This document shows, piece by piece, positions 1 through 4,953 of a stretch of 5,508 nucleotides of DNA. Position 1 is the stretch's first letter; the number at the start of each line of letters is the position of its first letter. A program made the position numbers and the translations under genes. The notes below the pieces were generated by a model, which ran no database searches, was not told the origin of the DNA, and saw only the letters and a program-made list of their open reading frames with translations. Source of the DNA: an uncultured Lachnospiraceae bacterium (GTDB lineage: Bacteria > Bacillota > Clostridia > Lachnospirales > Lachnospiraceae); NCBI GenBank assembly GCA_902767065.1, contig CACXFW010000048.1, forward strand, positions 1-5,508, given 5' to 3'.

Positions 1-285
1 CGTGAGTTCACAACCCTTGCTTTTGCGCATGATGGCATCGAACTGGAATGGAAGGGCAGCGGCCTGGAAGAAAAGGGCTACGACAAGAAGACGGGGAAGA
101 TGCTGGTGTGTGTGAATCCCCAGTGGTTCCGCCCGACGGATGTCGTTAACCTCTGGGGAAATCCGACCAAGGCGAAGACGAAGCTCGGCTGGGATCCGCT
201 CAAGACAAGCTACGAGCAACTCGTCGCGCTGATGGCGGAGCATGATCTGAAGCTTGCGCAGCGAGAGTCAGCACAGAAGGCTTGA
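1..285 (+). CDS. gmd: GDP-mannose 4,6-dehydratase, C-terminal 94 residues (5' end outside window)
   Basis: The reading frame is open from base 1 and ends at TGA 283-285. Gmd is a cytoplasmic extended-SDR enzyme that converts GDP-D-mannose to GDP-4-dehydro-6-deoxy-D-mannose. The visible part starts with REFTTLAF, matching the conserved VREF block that follows the active-site half of Gmd. It continues with GIELEWKGSGLEEKGYD, a TGK turn, the substrate-domain signature WFRPTDVVNLWGNPTKAK and LGWDP, then a closing helix ending MAEHDLKLA. The order and spacing match the C-terminus of Gmd. The NAD(P)-binding Rossmann half and the YxxxK motif lie upstream of the window. The last eight residues, QRESAQKA, lie in the first unit of a tandem repeat that continues past the stop codon, so the extreme tail may be lineage-specific. 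It is followed after 103 bp by rmd, which uses its product. Family assignment is firm. Confidence 0.93.
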   Translation, partial: REFTTLAFAHDGIELEWKGSGLEEKGYDKKTGKMLVCVNPQWFRPTDVVNLWGNPTKAKTKLGWDPLKTSYEQLVALMAEHDLKLAQRESAQKA

Positions 286-362
286 CCGGATTCTTCGTAG
301 CGAGAAGCAGCGCAAAGGGCGTGATCGGCTTTTCTCAGCGAGAGGCAGCGCAGGTGTGATGA
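259..362 (+). repeat. Three degenerate 38-39 bp tandem copies of the gmd 3' end
   Basis: Three direct repeats start at 259, 298 and 336, so the periods are 39 and 38 bp. All share the core AGCGAGA-NN-CAGC-N-CA. The first copy is the end of gmd and encodes QRESAQKA-stop (stop 283-285). Read from 298, the second copy gives stop-REAAQRA-stop (stop 322-324). Read from 336, the third gives QREAAQV-stop (stop 357-359). The similarity continues past the first stop: CCGGATT at 286 corresponds to TCGGCTT at 325. Copies 2 and 3 also hold short inverted repeats (TTCTT/GAGAA at 291-306, TCTC/GAGA at 333-343). The array fills most of the gmd-rmd spacer. Copies 2 and 3 are not expected to be translated. 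Confidence 0.8.
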
Positions 363-374
363 ATGAGAATGTGC

Positions 375-380
375 AGAGGA
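375..380 (+). promoter_or_regulatory. Ribosome binding site of rmd
   Basis: AGAGGA lies 8 bases before ATG 389. It is a good Shine-Dalgarno sequence at ordinary spacing and fixes the start of rmd at 389. Confidence 0.75.
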
Positions 381-388
381 ACTGTTAG

Positions 389-1327
389 ATGAAAACAGCT
401 TTGATTTTTGGGGCGGCCGGCTTTGTCGGCCGCTATCTGGCAGAGGAACTGAGCTCACATGGGTACCGTGTAGTCGGGAGTGATGTCATCAATCCTGGAA
501 TCACACCCACAGAATCCGGATTTTCTGATTTTACGGTCTGCGACCTTCTTGACGCCGCAGGCATTCTCAGGGTTGTGGAGCAGTACCGGCCATCGGCGAT
601 CATCAATCTGGCGGCGGTCAGCAGTGTGAGCCAGACCTGGAAGATTCCGCAGAAGACGATGGAAGTGAATGTGAACGGCGCGCTGAACATTCTGGAAGCG
701 GCGCGCGTATCTGTACCGGAGGCGTCGATCCTCTTTGTGGGCTCCAGTGAAGAGTACGCAGTGTCGGAGGAGCCTATCAGCGAAACTACGCCGTTGAACG
801 CGAACAATCCATACGGGATCTCAAAGGTCGCCATGGAACAGTTTTCCGAGATTTACCGGAACCGGTACGGAATGAAGATTCATTCGGTCCGATCCTTCAA
901 TCATACGGGAGTTGGGCAGAAAGAAAACTTTGTGATTCCGAGCTGGTGTAGGCAGGCCGCAGAGATCACGAAAAGCGGCAGGAGCGGTGTGATGAGAGTC
1001 GGGAATACGACGGTCATCCGCGATTTCGGAAATGTAAAGGATATGGCGAGGGCCTACCGTCTTGTGCTGGAGAGTGAGGACAGCTCGGTCATCTATAACA
1101 TAGGGACCGGAAACGGGATTCTTCTCTCTGACCTGCTGGAGTACATCGTGTCCCTCTCTCCGCAGGAGATCACGGTCGAGCAGGATCCGGAACTGTTTCG
1201 CCCGTCAGACAATCCTGTAATTGTGTGCGACCATTCCCTGATCACGAAGAGACTGAGGTGGATACCGGAACATTCCATCTATGACACTGTGAAGGAGATG
1301 TACGAAACGTATCTGCAGGAGCTGTGA
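389..1327 (+). CDS. rmd: GDP-6-deoxy-D-mannose reductase (GDP-D-rhamnose synthase)
   Basis: The 312-residue product has the usual length of Rmd, a cytoplasmic extended-SDR enzyme. Rmd reduces the 4-keto group of GDP-4-dehydro-6-deoxy-D-mannose to give GDP-D-rhamnose. The nucleotide-binding motif GAAGFVG is at residues 8-14, with the acidic end of the second strand at D32. NLAAVSSV is at 73-80. The active-site stretch GSSEEY is at 118-123, and the catalytic YxxxK is Y142-K146 in PYGISK. SFNHTGVGQ (169-177), VGNTTVIRDFGNVKDMARAY (204-223) and LFRPSD (259-264) match the FNHxGPGQ, VGNxxxxRDFxDVRDxVxAY and LRPSE blocks that separate Rmd from GDP-L-fucose synthase. The position directly after gmd agrees. 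A relative making another 6-deoxyhexose from the same intermediate cannot be excluded. Start: ATG 389 with AGAGGA 8 bases upstream. Confidence 0.9.
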   Translation: MKTALIFGAAGFVGRYLAEELSSHGYRVVGSDVINPGITPTESGFSDFTVCDLLDAAGILRVVEQYRPSAIINLAAVSSVSQTWKIPQKTMEVNVNGALNILEAARVSVPEASILFVGSSEEYAVSEEPISETTPLNANNPYGISKVAMEQFSEIYRNRYGMKIHSVRSFNHTGVGQKENFVIPSWCRQAAEITKSGRSGVMRVGNTTVIRDFGNVKDMARAYRLVLESEDSSVIYNIGTGNGILLSDLLEYIVSLSPQEITVEQDPELFRPSDNPVIVCDHSLITKRLRWIPEHSIYDTVKEMYETYLQEL

Positions 1328-1374
1328 CGCTGGATACCAGGCGGTGTCAGCAAGTCAGATAATAAAGTAGCCAA

Positions 1375-1431
1375 TTTGACTCGCTGCACTCCCCGGTGCG
1401 ACAGTCAAAAACGTCAGGAAAACGGACGTTT
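1375..1431 (+). other. Two abutting stem-loops in the rmd / membrane-protein spacer
   Basis: The first stem pairs TTTGACT (1375-1381) with AGTCAAA (1403-1409). It continues after a small bulge and mismatch with GCAC (1386-1389) against GTGC (1396-1399), leaving the loop TCCCCG. The second stem pairs AAACGTC (1409-1415) with GACGTTT (1425-1431) around a 9-base loop. Position 1409 could belong to either stem. The second hairpin is followed by only TATAG, so it is at best a weak terminator. The structure could act as an mRNA processing or stability element, an attenuator or a leader; I do not recognise a known riboswitch. The rest of the 154 bp spacer holds no gene and no convincing promoter (GATAAT at 1358-1363 has no good -35 partner). 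Confidence 0.45.
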
Positions 1432-1466
1432 ATAGATAAGAAAAACCTTGCTTCAACAGACCACCT

Positions 1467-1470
1467 GGAG
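1467..1470 (+). promoter_or_regulatory. Ribosome binding site deciding the membrane-protein start
   Basis: GGAG at 1467-1470 lies 11 bases before ATG 1482. The other in-frame start, GTG at 1470, overlaps this motif and has no purine-rich sequence at a useful distance upstream. ATG 1482 is therefore preferred, although the spacing is a little long. Confidence 0.5.
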
Positions 1471-1481
1471 TGCATATACCA

Positions 1482-3230
1482 ATGGAAAAGAGAAGGGACA
1501 TCAGAAAGACAATAGCGGCGTGCATCGTAATCTGCCTGCTGCAGGCTGCGATCCTGTTCGTGAATTATCATGATTTCAATATCCGGTATCCGATGCTGTA
1601 CGGGGACGCGGATATTATGGCTGTGTTCTGCTATGCGAAATCCATTGATGAATTTGGTATTACGCTCGAGAATCCTATGCTGGGCGGCAGGACCGGATTC
1701 GATATGTATGATTATCCCTACTCGGACTCTCTCTCCTTTCTGCTGGTCAAGGGGATCGGGCTGTTTACGGATAATCCGTTCCTGATCATTAACCTGTTCT
1801 TTTTCCTCTGTTCCTTCCTGACGGCGGTGATTGCCTTTCTGGTTTTGCAGAAGTATCTGGATTCGACAGTGCTCTGCGCTGCTCTCGGACTGCTGTATGC
1901 GAATACCTTCTTTTATCAGATGCGGTATGTCCATATGTGGCTCGTCCCGTACTTCCTTCTCCCTGTTGCGTGTTCGCTCGCAATCGATATCATTGACGGA
2001 AGGATCGTACCGGAGGGCTGCCGGGTCTGGAGAAGCAGGTCCTTCTATAAAGCGCTTGTGCTGGCGTTCTGCTGCGCCTTTACCGGGCTGTACTATGCGT
2101 ATTTCACCTGCGCGCTGCTTGCCGCCGCGCTGGTGATCCGGTGCATCAACGCGGGCAGGATCAGGGGGAACCTCTACCCGGTCTTCCTGATTGGCGCAAC
2201 CCTGACCGGTGTGCTTCTGTCGATTCTCCCGAACCTCCTTTACTGGTCCCGGAACGGGACAAACCCGGAGAGCGAGCTTGCCCTGCGGAGCGGATATGAA
2301 ACAGAACTCTATGGGTTGAGGCTCGTCCAGCTGTTTCTGCCGAGATACCAGCACAGAATCGGTGCTCTGGCGTCGCTGACGGATCATTACAAGACGACGT
2401 ATCCTTATGTAAATGAAAATGAAACCGTCTCTCTCGGCCTCATTGCGTCGATCGGATGTATCATCGGAATCGTATGGCTCTTCGCGAATGGAAAAAAGGT
2501 AAAGAAGACATACTCGTGGCTGATTCTTTCGGTGTTTCTGATCACGACGATCGGCGGGATCGGAACCATGATCTCTCTGTTTGTCGACATTCCGGTGAGA
2601 TGCTACTGCCGCATGTCGCTGATGATCACGTTCCTGTCACTGCTGTGCCTGGGGACTTTTCTGGAGAGAATACTGCGTGGCCGGTCCGGGTGGATACTCG
2701 CGGTGATCTCTGTCGTGATTTTGTGTGTTGGGATCTTTGACCAGACACGAAGCGACGGCGGGAACGGCTACGGCGTGTCGGACTATTCGGACGGAATAGA
2801 GAAGACGAGGGCGTATTTTCAGGAGATTGAGTCGGATGTCGGCGCTGGGAGCTATGTTTTCGAGCTTCCCTATGTGCGCTGGCCCAGCGGCATGTATTAC
2901 AGGCTGTTCAAGGGATACATGTTCACAGATGATATTCACTGGAGCTTCGGGGCAATGCAGGGGCGGGAGGAGGCCCGCTGGCAGGAACAGACCGCCTCGC
3001 TCGGCACGGGTGACATGGTCGCGGAACTTCTGAAGAACGGCTACGACGGCATCTATGTGGATGTGGCCGCGTACAATGCTCTGGTCGGAGAAGGAGCATT
3101 TGACCGTCTCCGGGACGAGTTAGATGACCTGCTGCAGACGGAACCCATTGTCGATGAAGGAGGCTCCCAGTATTTCTGGAATTTGAAAAACAGCGGCCTT
3201 GCTTCTGCTGGCACAGACCAGGCAGCGTGA
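1482..3230 (+). CDS. Polytopic membrane protein, putative GT-C-type glycosyltransferase
   Basis: 582 residues from ATG 1482; starting at GTG 1470 would add four. A basic N-terminus (MEKRRDIRK) leads into a first membrane segment at about 9-27. Next comes an extracytoplasmic-type loop with acidic GDAD (41-44), the ENPMLGG turn and a DMYDYPYSD stretch (74-82). About nine more hydrophobic segments follow, near 99-123, 128-146, 148-171, 188-218, 231-253, 316-335, 344-366, 372-394 and 401-420. A hydrophilic C-terminal domain of about 160 residues follows (FELPY 461-465, GYDGIYVDVAAY 520-531). A first loop with acidic residues and a soluble C-terminal domain fit GT-C enzymes, which take sugars from polyprenyl-phosphate donors outside the membrane. 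YfhO-like membrane proteins are similar. I recognise no specific family signature, so donor, acceptor and even catalysis are inference. It lies after rmd and ends just before a strong terminator, probably the last gene of its operon. Confidence 0.6.
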   Translation: MEKRRDIRKTIAACIVICLLQAAILFVNYHDFNIRYPMLYGDADIMAVFCYAKSIDEFGITLENPMLGGRTGFDMYDYPYSDSLSFLLVKGIGLFTDNPFLIINLFFFLCSFLTAVIAFLVLQKYLDSTVLCAALGLLYANTFFYQMRYVHMWLVPYFLLPVACSLAIDIIDGRIVPEGCRVWRSRSFYKALVLAFCCAFTGLYYAYFTCALLAAALVIRCINAGRIRGNLYPVFLIGATLTGVLLSILPNLLYWSRNGTNPESELALRSGYETELYGLRLVQLFLPRYQHRIGALASLTDHYKTTYPYVNENETVSLGLIASIGCIIGIVWLFANGKKVKKTYSWLILSVFLITTIGGIGTMISLFVDIPVRCYCRMSLMITFLSLLCLGTFLERILRGRSGWILAVISVVILCVGIFDQTRSDGGNGYGVSDYSDGIEKTRAYFQEIESDVGAGSYVFELPYVRWPSGMYYRLFKGYMFTDDIHWSFGAMQGREEARWQEQTASLGTGDMVAELLKNGYDGIYVDVAAYNALVGEGAFDRLRDELDDLLQTEPIVDEGGSQYFWNLKNSGLASAGTDQAA

Positions 3231-3255
3231 CCAGACTTCGAACGCTCGTTCTCAA

Positions 3256-3286
3256 CCCGCCGCAGGTTGTCCTGCGGCGGGGTTTT
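3256..3286 (+). terminator. Intrinsic (Rho-independent) terminator after the membrane-protein gene
   Basis: A perfect 11 bp GC-rich stem, CCCGCCGCAGG (3256-3266) with CCTGCGGCGGG (3271-3281), encloses the loop TTGT. It is followed by G and TTTT (3283-3286). It starts 26 bp after the stop at 3230 and should end the upstream transcription unit. The T-tract is short, so some read-through into manC is possible. A smaller dyad, GAACG-CT-CGTTC (3240-3251), lies just before it. Confidence 0.88.
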
Positions 3287-3296
3287 ATGGTATAGT
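3267..3296 (+). promoter_or_regulatory. Probable sigma-A promoter of manC with extended -10
   Basis: TATAGT at 3291-3296 matches the -10 consensus at five of six bases and is preceded by TG plus one base (TGG 3288-3290), an extended -10. TTGTCC at 3267-3272, 18 bp upstream, matches TTGACA at four of six. The -35 lies in the loop and descending arm of the terminator, so the two elements overlap. Transcription would start near 3303, giving a leader of roughly 30 bases before manC. This is from motif reading only. Confidence 0.6.
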
Positions 3297-3328
3297 GAAG
3301 GGAATTCTTCAGGAAGGGAATAAGGAAG
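3297..3328 (+). repeat. 16 bp tandem duplication in the manC leader
   Basis: GAAGGGAATTCTTCAG (3297-3312) is followed directly by GAAGGGAATAAGGAAG (3313-3328). The first nine bases are identical and 11 of 16 match overall. The second copy contains the manC ribosome binding site. Confidence 0.55.
3322..3328 (+). promoter_or_regulatory. Ribosome binding site of manC
   Basis: AAGGAAG ends 6 bases before ATG 3335. It is a good Shine-Dalgarno sequence, and the protein's conserved N-terminal motif begins directly at this start. Confidence 0.8.
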
Positions 3329-3334
3329 CATAGA

Positions 3335-4747
3335 ATGAACATCATTCTTTTATCCGGCGGCTCCGGCAAGCGGCTGTGGCCGCTTTCAAATGAGATCCGC
3401 TCGAAGCAGTTTATCAAGATTTTCCGCAAGGAAGATGTGCCTGGCCAGCCAGATAAGCCAGAGGGTTCTGATCAGTCGGATGGCTCTTACAAGCCCGGTG
3501 GAACCATTGATTCATATGGGACATCTGAGTCCGACGGTATCTATGAGTCGATGGTCCAGAGAGTCTACCGGCAGATCCGCAGGATCGATTCAGACGCGAA
3601 GGTGACGATTGCCACCTCACGCACGCAGGTCTCTGACCTTCTGAATCAGCTCGGCGACGGAATCGGCATCTCGGTGGAGCCTTGTCGGCGTGACACCTTC
3701 CCGGCTATCGCCCTTGCGACCGCCTATCTTCATGATGTGATGAATGTCAGTGAGGAGGAGGCTGTGGTGGTCTGCCCGGTTGATCCGTTCGTGAACGATG
3801 ACTACTTTGCCGCGCTGAAGGATCTCGGCGAGCTGGCGGCGAAGGGTGAGGCGAACCTGTCCCTGATGGGCATCGAGCCGACATATCCGGCGTTCAAGTA
3901 TGGATATATCATCCCCGAGACGAAGGACCCGGTCAGCAGGGTGTCGACATTTAAGGAGAAGCCGGACACGGAGACGGCGAAGAAGTACATTGCGCAGGGC
4001 GCGCTGTGGAACGGCGGCGTATTTGCATATCGTCTTGGCTACGTGCTCCGAAAGGCGCATGAGCTGATCGACTTCACGGACTATCAGGATCTGTTCAACC
4101 ACTATGAGACGCTGAAGAAGATCAGCTTTGACTACGCGGTGGTCGAGGGGGAGAAGAGCATTTCTGTCATGCGGTTCGCGGGCCAGTGGAAGGACCTCGG
4201 AACCTGGAACACACTGACGGAGGCGATGTCCGGCAACACCATCGGAAAAGCGGTCATGGATGACTGCTGTGAGAATGTTCATGTGGTAAATGACCTCGAT
4301 ATCCCGGTCATCGTCCTGGGCATGAAGGACGCCGTGGTCGCGGCGAGTCCGGACGGGATTCTGGTCTCGGACAAGGAGCGCTCCGGCCATGTGAAGGATT
4401 ATGTGGAGAAGCTCGACGAGCAGGTCCGCTTCGCGGAGAAGTCCTGGGGCGAGTACCGCGTCCTCGATATGCAGGAGGAGAGCGAGACCGTCCGGGTCAC
4501 GGTTCATGCCGGGCACCGGATGAGCTATCACAGCCACCAGCACAGAGATGAGATGTGGACGATCATCTCCGGTAAGGGGAGGACGATCGTCGACGGGATG
4601 GAGCAGAGCGTGGAGCCGGGGGATGTGATCACGATGCAGGCAGGCTGCCGGCACACGGTGATTGCCGACACCGAGCTGCAATTGATTGAGGTGCAGATCG
4701 GCAGGGAAATATCTTCTCAGGATAAGATCAAGTATGAACTTGAGTGA
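3335..4747 (+). CDS. manC: Mannose-1-phosphate guanylyltransferase with C-terminal cupin domain
   Basis: The 470-residue cytoplasmic enzyme forms GDP-mannose from mannose-1-phosphate and GTP. The nucleotidyltransferase signature GGSGKRLWPLS is at 8-18, followed by SKQF (23-26). EPCRRDTFPAIALA (115-128) corresponds to the usual EPxxRNTxPAIALA. PVDPF (148-152) stands where PADH is common and carries the likely metal-binding Asp. FKEKPD (206-211), WNGGVF (225-230), DYAVVE (266-271) and WKDLGTW (285-291) complete the domain. The cupin follows: SWGEYRVL (370-377), HAGHRMSYHSHQHRDEMW (391-408) and GDVITMQAGCRH (429-440). In bifunctional ManC/AlgA proteins this half is a type II mannose-6-phosphate isomerase. 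Here the QxHHHRAEHW block is altered and a separate manA follows, so isomerase activity is uncertain. Residues 35-68 are an extra low-complexity segment. The gene ends in tandem stops TGATGA and is probably cotranscribed with manA. Confidence 0.93.
   Translation: MNIILLSGGSGKRLWPLSNEIRSKQFIKIFRKEDVPGQPDKPEGSDQSDGSYKPGGTIDSYGTSESDGIYESMVQRVYRQIRRIDSDAKVTIATSRTQVSDLLNQLGDGIGISVEPCRRDTFPAIALATAYLHDVMNVSEEEAVVVCPVDPFVNDDYFAALKDLGELAAKGEANLSLMGIEPTYPAFKYGYIIPETKDPVSRVSTFKEKPDTETAKKYIAQGALWNGGVFAYRLGYVLRKAHELIDFTDYQDLFNHYETLKKISFDYAVVEGEKSISVMRFAGQWKDLGTWNTLTEAMSGNTIGKAVMDDCCENVHVVNDLDIPVIVLGMKDAVVAASPDGILVSDKERSGHVKDYVEKLDEQVRFAEKSWGEYRVLDMQEESETVRVTVHAGHRMSYHSHQHRDEMWTIISGKGRTIVDGMEQSVEPGDVITMQAGCRHTVIADTELQLIEVQIGREISSQDKIKYELE
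3437..3538 (+). repeat. Low-complexity in-frame insertion in ManC (residues 35-68)
   Basis: Between RKED (31-34) and ESMVQRVYRQ (71-80) ManC has about 34 residues rich in Gly, Ser, Asp, Pro, Lys and Tyr, with almost no hydrophobic residues. From memory of the family, relatives have only one to a few residues between these blocks. The segment holds codon-aligned partial repeats: SDQSDGSYK (45-53, bases 3467-3493) and SESDGIYE (64-71, bases 3524-3547). Four of the six codons in SDGSYK/SDGIYE differ only by synonymous third-position changes. This fits an in-frame tandem duplication of the local linker. It probably forms a surface loop near the active-site mouth. Confidence 0.7.
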
Positions 4748-4760
4748 TGAAGATTCCTTA

Positions 4761-4860
4761 TCTGTACAGGTCGTCTGATACCTGGTCTATCAGGTATGGT
4801 TCGAACAGCAAGGGCACTTTCCTGTCCAAGTCTTCTGATATATGATCGATTGGGTATGGT
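4761..4860 (+). repeat. 60 bp-period direct repeat downstream of manC
   Basis: Bases 4761-4800 and 4821-4860 align without gaps at about 30 of 40 positions. Both hold TCTGATA and end in GGTATGGT. They precede the first and second 31 bp units, so the larger unit is a 40 bp upstream part plus a 31 bp part. The second copy has about 11 extra bases before its TTGAAC core. No gene is evident here. Confidence 0.65.
4778..4797 (+). repeat. Short inverted repeat after manC
   Basis: ATACCTG (4778-4784) pairs with CAGGTAT (4791-4797) around a 6-base loop. No T-tract follows, so it is not a convincing terminator. It could slow exonucleases at the manC end or be a by-product of the repeats. Confidence 0.35.
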
Positions 4861-4953
4861 CAGGCATGGGTTTGAACAGTAAGAGTATTTTCAGGCGTGG
4901 GTTCGAACAGTAAAAACACTTTCAGATATGAATTCGAATGGAAACAGACCCTT
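4791..4953 (+). repeat. 31 bp tandem repeat array carrying copies of the manA start region
   Basis: Four units start at 4791, 4861, 4892 and 4923. Units 2, 3 and 4 are contiguous at exactly 31 bp. Unit 1 lacks one base and is separated by 40 bp. The consensus begins CAGGCATGGGTTCGAACAG, then an A-rich stretch, then CACTTT. Unit 4 is the most diverged (about 18 of 31 matches to unit 3) and contains the manA start at 4928. Every unit has ATG or GTG at the same place (4796, 4866, 4897, 4928). Read from these, unit 2 gives MGLNSKSIFR, unit 3 gives MGSNSKNTFR and manA gives MNSNGNRPFL. The spacer thus contains degenerate copies of the 5' end of manA. Units also carry the dyad GTTCGAAC, or ATTCGAAT in unit 4. 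Confidence 0.8.

Noticed and set aside
1259..1338. Duplication of the rmd end (TGGATACC at 1259-1266 and 1331-1338)
   Set aside because: Only eight bases match and the flanks do not align, unlike the gmd and manA cases. It may be chance.
1470..1481. GTG 1470 as the start of the membrane protein
   Set aside because: The GTG overlaps the only Shine-Dalgarno-like motif (GGAG 1467-1470) and adds just HIP before the ATG. It remains possible but less likely.
1347..2387. Long minus-strand ORF (346 codons) opposite the membrane-protein gene
   Set aside because: Its composition is rich in Arg, Gln, Glu and His with no recognisable domain. It lies antisense to a coherent gene with clear membrane segments, and is best explained as a shadow of that codon usage.
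3240..3251. Operator at the dyad GAACG-CT-CGTTC
   Set aside because: A single 5 bp arm pair upstream of the terminator and well upstream of the -35 is too weak to call a regulatory site.
3617..4681. Long minus-strand ORF (354 codons) opposite manC
   Set aside because: It lies wholly antisense to the conserved ManC frame, whose motifs are unmistakable. Its translation is His/Arg/Leu-rich low-information sequence.
4778..4797. Terminator after manC
   Set aside because: The stem is only 7 bp and is not followed by a T-tract; manA, the next pathway gene, follows on the same strand.
4798..4808. tRNA T-arm or attachment-site remnant (GGTTCGAACAG resembles a T-loop)
   Set aside because: No acceptor stem, anticodon arm or CCA end can be built around any copy, and there is no integrase. 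The resemblance follows from the TTCGAA core of the repeat.
4791..4953. CRISPR array
   Set aside because: Units 2-4 are head-to-tail without spacers, are strongly degenerate, and overlap a start codon. There are no cas genes in the window.
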